The notes beneath the pieces are model-generated. The model was not told the DNA's origin, did not search any database, and saw nothing but the letters and a program-made list of their open reading frames with translations. A stretch of 64,000 nucleotides of DNA, from the NCBI GenBank assembly GCA_937926975.1, contig CALBCJ010000014.1, positions 1 to 64,000 of the forward strand, in the 5' to 3' direction. Made by a program: the position numbers and the translations under genes. Shown one piece after another: positions 16,390 to 23,737 of this stretch. Position 1 is the stretch's first letter. Every line of letters begins with the position of its first letter. The stretch comes from an uncultured Propionibacteriaceae bacterium (lineage in GTDB: Bacteria > Actinomycetota > Actinomycetes > Propionibacteriales > Propionibacteriaceae).

Positions 16390-18588
16390 GTGCAGACCTG
16401 GCAGACCCCGATGTTCCGCGAGCTGGCCACCCCGCTGAGCGGCCTGCTCGGTGCCAAGACCGCCAAGGCACTCGCCCCACTCGGCCTGGAGACCCTGTAT
16501 GACCTGCTGCGGCACCTGCCGCTGCACCTGATGTCGGGGACCGACCTGACCGACATCGGGCAGCTGGTGGCCGACTACCGCCGCGGGGTGCTCGCCGACC
16601 ATGTCGCGGTGGTGGCCCAGGTGCTGAGCGTGGCGGTCAGGACCAGCAACGGCCGGCAGCGGGTCGAGGTGGTGCTGGGGGACCGTCGCGACCAGTTGCG
16701 GGTGACCTTCTTCGGCAAGCAGCACCTGGTGCGCTACTGGTCCGACCTGCTCAGCAGCTCCGACCGGGGGCTGTTCGCCGGGAAGCTGGGCTGGTTCCGT
16801 GACCAGCCCCAGCTCGCCCACCCGGCCTTCGTGATGCTGATGCCCGATGGCAGTCTGGCCGGTGCCGTGGACAGCGTCGCCATGGCCAAGCAGGTCCGCA
16901 AGTCAACCTTCCTGGGGATCTACCCGCAGACCTCCCAGATCCGCACCTGGACTATTGCCGAGTGCCTGGACCTCGCCCTGGAGCGGGTCGCGGGACTGCC
17001 CGACGCCTTGCCGGACTGGGTACGGGAGGAGGCTGACCTGCTGGGCTTCGAGACCGCCTGCCGAGCGGTCCACCAGCCCGAGTCCCGCGAGGAGCACGCC
17101 GCTGGGATCCGTCGGCTGGTCTTCGACGAGGCATTCGGGGCCCAGGTTGCGATGGCCTACCGGCGCGCCGACGCCGCCCGGAGCCGGGCCACCCCTCGGC
17201 TCCGGCGCCCGGGCGGCCTGCTGGACGCCTTCGATGCCCGGCTGCCGTTCCAGCTCACCGACCAGCAGCGTGAGGTGGGCGAGGTCCTGCTCGCCGAGCT
17301 CGGGCGGGACCGGCCGATGCAGCGGCTGCTCCAGGGCGAGGTGGGCTCCGGCAAGACAGTGGTGGCGCTGCGGGCGATGCTGGCGGTCGTCGACGCCGGA
17401 GGTCAGGCGGTGCTGCTGGCACCGACCGAGGTGCTTGCCCAGCAGCACTACCTGTCGACGATGAGCCTGCTCGGCGAGCTGGGGCTGGGCCGTCAGCTCG
17501 GCGGCGCCGACGAGGCGACCGAGGTGGTGCTGCTGACCGGCTCGGCCTCGGCAGCCGGCAGGCGCGAGGCCCGGGCCAAGATCGCCTCCGGCGAGGCCGG
17601 GATCATCATCGGCACCCATGCCGTGCTCGACCACCGGGTCGAGCTGGCCGACCTGGGGCTGGTCGTGGTGGACGAGCAGCACCGCTTCGGGGTAGAGCAG
17701 CGCAATGCTCTCGGCAGTCGCGGCGACCAGCACCCGCACGTGCTGGTGATGACCGCCACCCCGATCCCCCGGTCGGTGGCGATGACGGTCTTTGGTGACC
17801 TTGAGGTGTCGACCCTCACCCAGCTGCCGCAGGGCCGCGCCGAGGTCAGCACGACCCTGGTTGACCAGCGGCGCCAGCCGACCTGGGTGGAGCGCGCCTG
17901 GCAGCGGGTCCGCGAGGAGGTGGCCCAAGGACGGCAGGCCTTCGTGATCTGCCCCCGGATCAGCGGGAGCGAGTCGGACTCAGGCCTGGGAGTCACCGAG
18001 CTGACCGATCAGCTGCGGCAGGGGCCGCTGGCAGGGCTTCGGGTGGAGATGCTGCACGGTCGGATGCCGGCCGAGCAGAAGCGGACCACGATGCAGGCCT
18101 TCACCGCGGGGCAGACCGATGTGCTGGTGGCGACCACGGTGGTCGAGGTCGGTGTCGACGTCCCCAACGCCTCCATGATGGTGGTCTGCGACGCCGAGCA
18201 GTTCGGGATCTCGGCCCTGCACCAGCTGCGCGGCCGGATCGGGCGCGGGCAGTGGCCGGGGCTCTGCCTGCTGCTGACGTCCGCCGACCCGGGCACCACA
18301 GCCCGGGAGCGGCTGCAGGCCGTCGCCCAGACCCACGACGGCTTTGCGCTGTCCGAGGTGGACCTGGCACAGCGTCGGGAAGGTGACGTGCTGGGGCAGA
18401 GCCAGTCCGGGGGCCGCTCCAGCCTGCGGCTGCTGCGGGTGCTGGAGCATGCCGACGACATCGCCACCGCTCGCAGCCTCGCCGAGCGGGTGGTGGCAGC
18501 CGACCCCGGACTCACCGACCCAGCCATCGCCGACTACGTGGCCATGATCGAGCAGGTGGCCCAGCCCGACTGGGACCAGGCCACCTGA
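16390..18588 (+). CDS. recG: ATP-dependent DNA helicase RecG
   Basis: RecG remodels stalled replication forks and branch-migrates Holliday junctions. The 732-residue protein has the N-terminal wedge/OB domain (about residues 40-160, VAQVLSVAVRTSNGRQRVEVVL). Superfamily-2 helicase motifs follow: Q-like LTDQQREV, Walker A GEVGSGKT (about residue 315), DEQHRFG (DExH), TATPIPRS, and motif VI LHQLRGRIGRGQWPGLCLLL. The TRG-like C terminus RREGDVLGQSQSGGRSSLRLL is present. It converges on the PNPOx-like gene with a 7-nt gap. Confidence 0.95.
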   Translation: MQTWQTPMFRELATPLSGLLGAKTAKALAPLGLETLYDLLRHLPLHLMSGTDLTDIGQLVADYRRGVLADHVAVVAQVLSVAVRTSNGRQRVEVVLGDRRDQLRVTFFGKQHLVRYWSDLLSSSDRGLFAGKLGWFRDQPQLAHPAFVMLMPDGSLAGAVDSVAMAKQVRKSTFLGIYPQTSQIRTWTIAECLDLALERVAGLPDALPDWVREEADLLGFETACRAVHQPESREEHAAGIRRLVFDEAFGAQVAMAYRRADAARSRATPRLRRPGGLLDAFDARLPFQLTDQQREVGEVLLAELGRDRPMQRLLQGEVGSGKTVVALRAMLAVVDAGGQAVLLAPTEVLAQQHYLSTMSLLGELGLGRQLGGADEATEVVLLTGSASAAGRREARAKIASGEAGIIIGTHAVLDHRVELADLGLVVVDEQHRFGVEQRNALGSRGDQHPHVLVMTATPIPRSVAMTVFGDLEVSTLTQLPQGRAEVSTTLVDQRRQPTWVERAWQRVREEVAQGRQAFVICPRISGSESDSGLGVTELTDQLRQGPLAGLRVEMLHGRMPAEQKRTTMQAFTAGQTDVLVATTVVEVGVDVPNASMMVVCDAEQFGISALHQLRGRIGRGQWPGLCLLLTSADPGTTARERLQAVAQTHDGFALSEVDLAQRREGDVLGQSQSGGRSSLRLLRVLEHADDIATARSLAERVVAADPGLTDPAIADYVAMIEQVAQPDWDQAT

Positions 18589-18595
18589 GCGGTGG

Positions 18596-19045
18596 TCAGA
18601 GGCGACGGTTGTGGCCGTACCGGTAGCGCTCGATCGGGTCCGGCCCGAAGACGAACGACCGGCCCGAGATCGACTCGACCTGGATCCGGACGAAGTTCGA
18701 CTTCACCGTCGGCACCCACGGCCGCAGCGGCAGCGCCTCGGCCCGGCTCAGCCCGTCGGCGTCCTGGATCACCTCGGCCGCCCCTCGGGCCACCACGCTC
18801 CAGCCACCGTTGTCGTCCCATCCGTCGACCTCAAAGGCCACCTGCTCGTTGAGGACCACCTCGACCAGCTTGGAGCCCTCGGCAGTACGGAAGACGATCG
18901 ACTCCCCGTCGAGGGCGAAGTTGACCGGGAAGATCTCCGGCATCCGGTCCAGGGAGGTGGCGAGCCGACCCACCTGCTGCCCGGCGAGAAGGTCCCAGGC
19001 GCGGGCCTCGTCCAAGACGGAAATCGGGTTCTCGTTGTGAGACAT
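18596..19045 (-). CDS. Pyridoxamine 5'-phosphate oxidase-like flavin-binding protein
   Basis: A 149-residue split-barrel protein of the PNPOx-like family, possibly binding FMN or F420. Recognisable parts are AWDLLAGQQVGRLATSLDRM, EIFPVNFALDGESIVFRTAEGSKL, EVDGWDDNGGWSVVARGAAEVI and a C-terminal RIQVESISGRSF. Many actinobacterial members have no known substrate. The ATG at 19045 follows GGAAGGATGGGGCC, in which AAGGAT could be either a -10 six nt from the start or a Shine-Dalgarno. Divergent from rsmD. Confidence 0.8.
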   Translation of the reverse strand: MSHNENPISVLDEARAWDLLAGQQVGRLATSLDRMPEIFPVNFALDGESIVFRTAEGSKLVEVVLNEQVAFEVDGWDDNGGWSVVARGAAEVIQDADGLSRAEALPLRPWVPTVKSNFVRIQVESISGRSFVFGPDPIERYRYGHNRRL

Positions 19046-19094
19046 GGCCCCATCCTTCCACGCCAGCCTCCGCGAGGCAGGCCACGACGAGCGG

Positions 19095-19100
19095 TACCGT
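19095..19100 (+). promoter_or_regulatory. -10 box TACCGT of rsmD (leaderless)
   Basis: TACCGT, 6 nt (GAGCCC), then GTG at 19107. This fixes the rsmD start. Confidence 0.6.
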
Positions 19101-19106
19101 GAGCCC

Positions 19107-19712
19107 GTGACCCGGGTGATCGGTGGCAGGTTCCGCGGCCAGCCGCTGACGGCCCCCGCCGGAGGCCAGACCCGCCCCACCTCAGACCGGGTCCGGGAGT
19201 CCTTCTTCTCGGCCCTGGTGTCGTGGCTGGGGTCTGCCGACCGGCCCGGCGACGAGGCCTTGGCAGGGGCCTCCTTCCTTGACCTGTACGCCGGCAGCGG
19301 CGCCTGCGGGATCGAGGCCGCCAGCCGCGGAGCGGACCGGGTCCAGCTGGTCGAGCAGGACCCACGAGTGATGGCCGTGGCCCGCCGGAACACGGCCCGG
19401 CTCGGACTTCAGCTGACCCTGACCCAGGCCCGAGTGGCAGCGGTGGTGGGCCGCCCGGCGCCCGGGCCGTACCAGGTGGTCTGGCTCGACCCGCCGTACG
19501 GGCTCGCGGAGGCCGCACTGGGCGAGGTGCTGGACCTCGTCGTGCGTCAGCGCTGGCTGGCTCCTGACGGGCTGCTGGTTGTGGAGCGCTCCAGCCGCAG
19601 CCCGGCGCCGCAGCTACCCCCCGGGATAGCCCGCCACTGGTCTCGCCGCTACGGTGAGAGCACTATCCACTACGCCACCCGAGCGCCGTCACAGGAGGAC
19701 AGCGAGTCGTGA
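19107..19712 (+). CDS. rsmD: 16S rRNA (guanine(966)-N2)-methyltransferase
   Basis: RsmD methylates G966 of 16S rRNA using SAM. The 201-residue protein has TRVIGGRFRGQPLTAP, the RPTSDRVRESFFSAL motif, the SAM-binding FLDLYAGSGACGIEAASRGA and the catalytic DPPY (VVWLDPPYGLAEAAL). GTG at 19107 was chosen because a TACCGT box sits 6 nt upstream and because the family starts with (T)RVIxGxxRG; an in-frame ATG 63 nt upstream would add unconserved residues and overlap the divergent gene. The end overlaps coaD (GTGA). Confidence 0.92.
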   Translation: MTRVIGGRFRGQPLTAPAGGQTRPTSDRVRESFFSALVSWLGSADRPGDEALAGASFLDLYAGSGACGIEAASRGADRVQLVEQDPRVMAVARRNTARLGLQLTLTQARVAAVVGRPAPGPYQVVWLDPPYGLAEAALGEVLDLVVRQRWLAPDGLLVVERSSRSPAPQLPPGIARHWSRRYGESTIHYATRAPSQEDSES

Positions 19713-20188
19713 AGGCCGTCGTGCCGGGCTCCTTCGACCCGATCACCTATGGGCATCTGGACATCATCGTGCGTGCCCGGCAGGTCTTCAGCGAGGTCGT
19801 CGTCGCCGTGGGCGCCAACGCGTCCAAGACCTACCTGTTCGGGCCGTCCGAGCGGCTCGAGCTGGTCCGAGCGGCGACCGCCACGATGGCGGGCGTCAGC
19901 GTCGAGCCGCTGGCGGGACTGCTGGTGGACTTCTGCCGCGAGCACGGCACAGAGGCGGTGGTGAAGGGGGCCAGGACCTCTGCCGACTTCGACTTCGAGG
20001 TCCAGATGGCACGCATGAACCACGCTCTGAGCGGGGTGGAGACCGTGCTGCTCCCGGCCTCGGCGCAGTGGGGTCACGTATCGTCGACGCTCGTGCGCCA
20101 GATCGCCACTCTCGGGGGAGATGTCAGCAACTTCGTACCACCGCTGGTGGTCACCCGGCTCGGGGAGAGAAAGGACGACCATGGTTGA
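19709..20188 (+). CDS. coaD: Phosphopantetheine adenylyltransferase
   Basis: CoaD makes dephospho-CoA from 4'-phosphopantetheine and ATP. The 159-residue sequence shows GSFDPITYGHLDII with the nucleotidyltransferase TxGH motif (residues 13-16), VVKGARTSADFDFEVQMA and SSTLVRQIA (the ISSTxxR motif). GTG start overlaps rsmD by 4 nt; the end overlaps the next gene by 8 nt. Both genes are in the same order in mycobacteria and other actinobacteria. Confidence 0.96.
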   Translation: MKAVVPGSFDPITYGHLDIIVRARQVFSEVVVAVGANASKTYLFGPSERLELVRAATATMAGVSVEPLAGLLVDFCREHGTEAVVKGARTSADFDFEVQMARMNHALSGVETVLLPASAQWGHVSSTLVRQIATLGGDVSNFVPPLVVTRLGERKDDHG

Positions 20189-20711
20189 GCAGCAGATGAA
20201 CAGCGGTGTGGAGCCTGACGAGGCCCTGACCGTGCAGCGCCTGCGGCGGCTGCGCCAGATGGTGGAGGAGGCCCGCACCGTCCCGATGTCGGCGAGCTGC
20301 ATGGTGAACCGGGCCGAGGTGCTGGCCCTGATCGACGAGGCGCTGGCCGACCTTCCGCGGGACCTGGAGCTGTCGCGCTCGGTGATCACCGAGCAGTACA
20401 ACGCCCATGCCAGTGCCCGGGAGAAGGCGGCTGAGATCATCGAGCACGCCCGGGCCGAGGCCCAGCAGCTGGTCAGTGTCTCCCAGGTGGCCGCCCAGGC
20501 CAACGAGTACGCAGCTGAGGCGCGCCGGGCAGCGCTGGAGGAGGCAGACCAGATCCGGGTCGAGGCTGACATGTACGTGGACACGCGGCTGGCGGAGTTT
20601 GAGGCCAGCCTGCAGAAGACGGTCGGCCAGGTGGCGACGATGCGGCAGCGGCTCTCGCAGCGCTCCGGGCTGGACGCGTCGCAGGTTCAGGCCCTGCCGG
20701 CCATCGAGTGA
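20181..20711 (+). CDS. DivIVA-like coiled-coil protein (SepIVA-like)
   Basis: A 176-residue, almost wholly helical protein. It has an N-terminal TVQRLRRLRQMVEEARTVPM segment, then a long Ala/Glu/Gln/Arg-rich coiled coil from about residue 55 to 150 (EKAAEIIEHARAEAQQL, AAEARRAALEEADQIRVEAD). The mycobacterial cell-division factor SepIVA, a DivIVA-domain protein, occupies the same position between coaD and the yceD-rpmF-rnc genes. A role in polar growth or septation is inferred from synteny and composition. ATG at 20181 follows AAGGACGACC. Confidence 0.75.
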   Translation: MVEQQMNSGVEPDEALTVQRLRRLRQMVEEARTVPMSASCMVNRAEVLALIDEALADLPRDLELSRSVITEQYNAHASAREKAAEIIEHARAEAQQLVSVSQVAAQANEYAAEARRAALEEADQIRVEADMYVDTRLAEFEASLQKTVGQVATMRQRLSQRSGLDASQVQALPAIE

Positions 20712-20742
20712 CGCAGGTTTGGTGACCGGGCGCGCGGCCCGG

Positions 20743-20800
20743 TATGGTGGCACGTCGGTGTCCACTGAGGCTGTCTGCCTTGCCAAAGGGGTTTTCGTCT
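20743..20800 (+). promoter_or_regulatory. Promoter (-10 TATGGT) of yceD-rpmF-rnc-mutM run
   Basis: TATGGT at 20743-20748 would start transcription near 20755 and give a ~46-nt leader to the yceD ATG at 20801. CAAAGGGG about 10 nt before the ATG is a possible Shine-Dalgarno. Confidence 0.5.
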
Positions 20801-21343
20801 ATGTCCGTCCGTCGACCAGTCGACGCGCGCTCTGGTCTGGTCCTTGAGGTCCACGACCTGTCGCGCCAGCCGGGGACGATGCGGCAGCTGCGACGGACCG
20901 TGGAGGCGCCCGAGGGAGTTGGTCTTGAGGTCATCGAGGTGCCAGCCGGGTCACCGGTCGAGCTGGATGTCCGGCTCGAGGCGGTGGGCGAGGGAGTGCT
21001 GGTCTCGGGAACCGCGGCTGCTCGGCTGGCGGGGGAGTGCACCCGCTGCCTGACGCAGATCGCCACCACCTCCCAGGTCGACATCCAAGAGCTGTTCTAC
21101 TACCCGGGCAACGGCCCGGACGGTGACGATGTCAGCCGGATCGAGGAGGAGCGGATCAACTTGGAGCCGGTGGTGCGCGACGCGGTGGTGCTGGACTTGC
21201 CGTTCGCCCCGCTGTGCCGCGACGATTGCCTCGGGTTGTGCCAGCGCTGCGGGGCTAACCTCAACGAGGACCCCGACCACCAGCACACCGACCTGGTGGA
21301 CCCGAGGTGGGATGGGCTCTCCGGCTGGACGCCGCAGAGCTGA
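20801..21343 (+). CDS. YceD/DUF177 family protein
   Basis: This 180-residue DUF177 (YceD) protein is encoded immediately before rpmF, as in very many bacteria. The family has been linked to 23S rRNA maturation and L32 expression, but the mechanism is unsettled. Visible family features are LAGECTRCLTQIATTSQVDI, the acidic EEERINLEPVVRDAVVLDLP, and the Cys-rich APLCRDDCLGLCQRCGANLNED. The cysteines suggest metal binding. ATG at 20801 chosen; the upstream open frame overlaps the promoter. Confidence 0.87.
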   Translation: MSVRRPVDARSGLVLEVHDLSRQPGTMRQLRRTVEAPEGVGLEVIEVPAGSPVELDVRLEAVGEGVLVSGTAAARLAGECTRCLTQIATTSQVDIQELFYYPGNGPDGDDVSRIEEERINLEPVVRDAVVLDLPFAPLCRDDCLGLCQRCGANLNEDPDHQHTDLVDPRWDGLSGWTPQS

Positions 21344-21387
21344 CAACAGACGCTGGGCCAGCCCGGCACGAGCAAGGAGCAACAACA

Positions 21388-21579
21388 GTGGCAGTTCCGA
21401 AGCGGCGGTTGTCGCGAAGCAACGTTCGTTCGCGCAGGTCGCAGTGGAAGACCAGTGCGCCGACCCTGGTGACCTGCGCCAACGCTGCCTGCAAGGCGAA
21501 GCACCTCCCGCACACCGCCTGCCCGACCTGCGGGCAGTACGGCCCCCGCGGAGCCCGGCGACAGGTTCTGGAAAGCTGA
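21388..21579 (+). CDS. rpmF: 50S ribosomal protein L32
   Basis: L32 is a small 50S protein. The 63-residue sequence begins AVPKRRLSRSNVRSRRSQWK, the universal L32 start, and has a zinc ribbon with cysteines in CANAAC and CPTC plus LPHTA between them. The first pair is C-x4-C rather than the more common C-x2-C. GTG at 21388 has AAGGAGC upstream. yceD-rpmF-rnc is a classic gene order. Confidence 0.95.
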   Translation: MAVPKRRLSRSNVRSRRSQWKTSAPTLVTCANAACKAKHLPHTACPTCGQYGPRGARRQVLES

Positions 21580-21592
21580 CCCGTCCGCGGCA

Positions 21593-22300
21593 ATGAGCCG
21601 CATCCATGACCTGCTGGCCGGGCTGGGGATCGAGATCGATCCCCAGCTGTACGAGCTGGCTGTGACGCACCGGTCCTGGGCGTACGAGAACGGTGGCGTG
21701 CCCACCAACGAGCGCCTGGAGTTCCTCGGCGACTCGGTACTGGGGCTGGTGGTGACCGAGCACCTGTACCGCACTTTCCCGGACCGTCCCGAAGGCGTCC
21801 TGGCGAAGCTGCGGGCGGCTGTCGTGAACTCCCAGTCGCTGGCCTCGGTGGCCCGCGAGCTGGAGCTCGGGGAGGACATCCGCCTGGGCCGTGGCGAGCT
21901 CGCGACTGGTGGGCGCAACAAGGCCTCGATCCTCGCCGACACCGTCGAGGCGGTGATCGGCGCGGTGCTGCTCTCCGGCGGGATCGAGCAGGCCCGGGTC
22001 TTCGTGCACTACGTCTTCGACCCGCTGGTCGAGACCGCCTCGGGGCTCGGGGCAGGCCTCGACTGGAAGACCAGTCTTCAAGAGCTCTGCGCCGAGCTCG
22101 GTCTCGGCGTTCCGGGCTACCAGGTGGAGGAGTCGGGACCTGACCATGACAAGCGGTTCGCCGCGTACGTCCGGGCTGGGGAGCGGCTCTTCGGCCCCGG
22201 GCAGGGCCTGAACAAGAAGCAGGCCGAGCAGCAGGCCGCTGCCCAGGCCTTCACCGCCCTGCGGGCCGCTGCCGACGCGGCCGAGAACGAGCATGCCTGA
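21593..22300 (+). CDS. rnc: Ribonuclease III
   Basis: RNase III cleaves double-stranded RNA during rRNA and mRNA processing. The 235-residue protein has the signature NERLEFLGDSVL (residues 39-50) and the second acidic site ILADTVEAVIGAVLL. A C-terminal dsRNA-binding domain follows (DWKTSLQELCAELGL, RFAAYVRAGERLFG, GLNKKQAEQQAAAQAFTAL). It starts 13 nt after rpmF and overlaps mutM by 8 nt. Confidence 0.96.
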   Translation: MSRIHDLLAGLGIEIDPQLYELAVTHRSWAYENGGVPTNERLEFLGDSVLGLVVTEHLYRTFPDRPEGVLAKLRAAVVNSQSLASVARELELGEDIRLGRGELATGGRNKASILADTVEAVIGAVLLSGGIEQARVFVHYVFDPLVETASGLGAGLDWKTSLQELCAELGLGVPGYQVEESGPDHDKRFAAYVRAGERLFGPGQGLNKKQAEQQAAAQAFTALRAAADAAENEHA

Positions 22301-23147
22301 GCTGCCCGAGGTCGAGACGGTCCGCCGCGGCCTGGTACCGCTGCTGGATGGGCGCACCGTACGGTCGGTCCAGGTGCTGCACCCGCGGCCGGTCCGCCGG
22401 CACCTGGGCGGTCCCCAAGACTTCGCTACCACCCTGGTCGGCCGTCGGATCGGCTGCCCCCGCCGCCGGGGCAAGTACTTGTGGCTGCCCTTCGCCGACG
22501 GCGATGCCCTGGTCGTCCACCTCGGGATGAGCGGGCAGCTTCGCAGCGACCGGCCGCAGGCGCCGCTGCTGCCCAGCTCCCGGGTCCTGGTGGACCTCGA
22601 CGACGGGCGGCAGCTGCGCTTCGTCGACCAGCGGATGCTCGGCGGGATGTGGCTCAGCCCAGGAGGCGCCGAGCTCCCCGACGAGCTCCGCCGGATCGCT
22701 CTCGACCCCTTCGACCCACACTTTGACCCGGTCCCGGTGGCGAGGGCCATGAGCCGGCGCCGCTCCGGGGTCAAGCGGCTGCTGCTGGACCAGTCCGTGG
22801 TGTCCGGAATCGGCAACATCTACGCCGACGAGGCGCTCTGGCGGGCCCGGCTCCACTACAGCACCCCGGCCTGCACGCTGTCGGTTCGGCGGCTGGCGAA
22901 CCTGCTCCGGCAAGCCCAGGCGGTGATGGCTGAGTCGCTGGAGCAGGGAGGGACGTCGTTTGACGGCCTCTACGTCGACGTCCACGGCCGGTCCGGCTAC
23001 CACGAGCGGTCGCTGGAGGCGTACGGGCGGGCCGGGCAGCCCTGCTCCCGCTGCGGCCGGCTGCTGGTCCGGGAGGCGTTCGCCAACCGTTCCTCATACC
23101 GCTGCCCACGCTGCCAGCAGCTCAGCACTAGGGTGAGAGCACTGTGA
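22293..23147 (+). CDS. mutM: Formamidopyrimidine-DNA glycosylase
   Basis: MutM/Fpg removes oxidised purines (8-oxoG) and nicks the abasic site. The 284-residue protein begins PELPEVETVRRGL with the catalytic N-terminal Pro and Glu. It has the conserved Lys in RRGKYLWLP (Lys61), the helix-two-turn-helix region VSGIGNIYADEALW, and a C-terminal zinc finger with CSRC and CPRC. It overlaps rnc at its start and the GtrA-like gene at its end (GTGA). Confidence 0.95.
   Translation: MPELPEVETVRRGLVPLLDGRTVRSVQVLHPRPVRRHLGGPQDFATTLVGRRIGCPRRRGKYLWLPFADGDALVVHLGMSGQLRSDRPQAPLLPSSRVLVDLDDGRQLRFVDQRMLGGMWLSPGGAELPDELRRIALDPFDPHFDPVPVARAMSRRRSGVKRLLLDQSVVSGIGNIYADEALWRARLHYSTPACTLSVRRLANLLRQAQAVMAESLEQGGTSFDGLYVDVHGRSGYHERSLEAYGRAGQPCSRCGRLLVREAFANRSSYRCPRCQQLSTRVRAL
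23129..23134 (+). promoter_or_regulatory. Possible internal -10 box TAGGGT before GtrA-like gene
   Basis: TAGGGT inside the last codons of mutM is followed by 9 nt and the GTG at 23144. It could be an internal near-leaderless promoter for the GtrA-like gene and smc. Confidence 0.35.
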
Positions 23148-23734
23148 CCGACGACACTCGCCCCTCCCTGCGCCAGCGGCACGGCCGTACGCTGCGCCAG
23201 TTCATCAAGTTCGGCCTGGTCGGCGGGTCCGGGGTGCTGGTCAACATGGTGGTCGCGATCATCATGAACAAGCTCAACGGGGGTGACGAGTTCGCCCAGG
23301 ACATCCTGTTCGCGATCCCTGGCACCGCCTACAACTTTCGCTTCACCAGCCTGGTCTGGATCGGGGCCTTCCTGGTGGCGAACCTGTGGAACTTCCAGCT
23401 GAACCGGTCCTGGACCTTCCGCAGCTCGGCGCACGCTACCTGGTTCTCGGAGTTCTGGCCGTTTCTGGCCGTGGGCAGCGCGGCGGCCGCGGCCGGGCTC
23501 TTCATCAAGGTGGCCATGACCAACCCGACCTCCCCGCTGTTCCTGCCCGAGCCCTACTTCCACGGCGGCGGGGGCGCCGGGCTGCAGTCGCGCGAGTACT
23601 GGGCGCAGCTGATCACCATCGTGGTCACCACCCCGATCAACTTCGTCGTGAACAAGCTCTGGACCTTCCGCTCGGTACGCAGCCACCGGATGACGAGCGG
23701 TTCTGGGGAGCAGGGCAGTCACCACGAGGGCTGA
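23144..23734 (+). CDS. GtrA-like membrane protein
   Basis: A 196-residue protein with four likely membrane segments. Family signatures occur at both ends: LRQFIKFGLVGGSGVLVNMV, WNFQLNRSWTFRS and FVVNKLWTFRSV. GtrA-family proteins are thought to help flip or transfer lipid-linked sugars for cell-wall or surface glycans. It is longer than the usual ~130-150 residues because of two loops (about residues 45-65, and a Pro/Gly-rich loop around 125-150 with PEPYFHGGGGAGL). It sits between mutM and smc, where other actinobacteria may have acylphosphatase or nothing. Substrate unknown. Confidence 0.8.
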   Translation: MTDDTRPSLRQRHGRTLRQFIKFGLVGGSGVLVNMVVAIIMNKLNGGDEFAQDILFAIPGTAYNFRFTSLVWIGAFLVANLWNFQLNRSWTFRSSAHATWFSEFWPFLAVGSAAAAAGLFIKVAMTNPTSPLFLPEPYFHGGGGAGLQSREYWAQLITIVVTTPINFVVNKLWTFRSVRSHRMTSGSGEQGSHHEG

Positions 23735-23737
23735 GGC

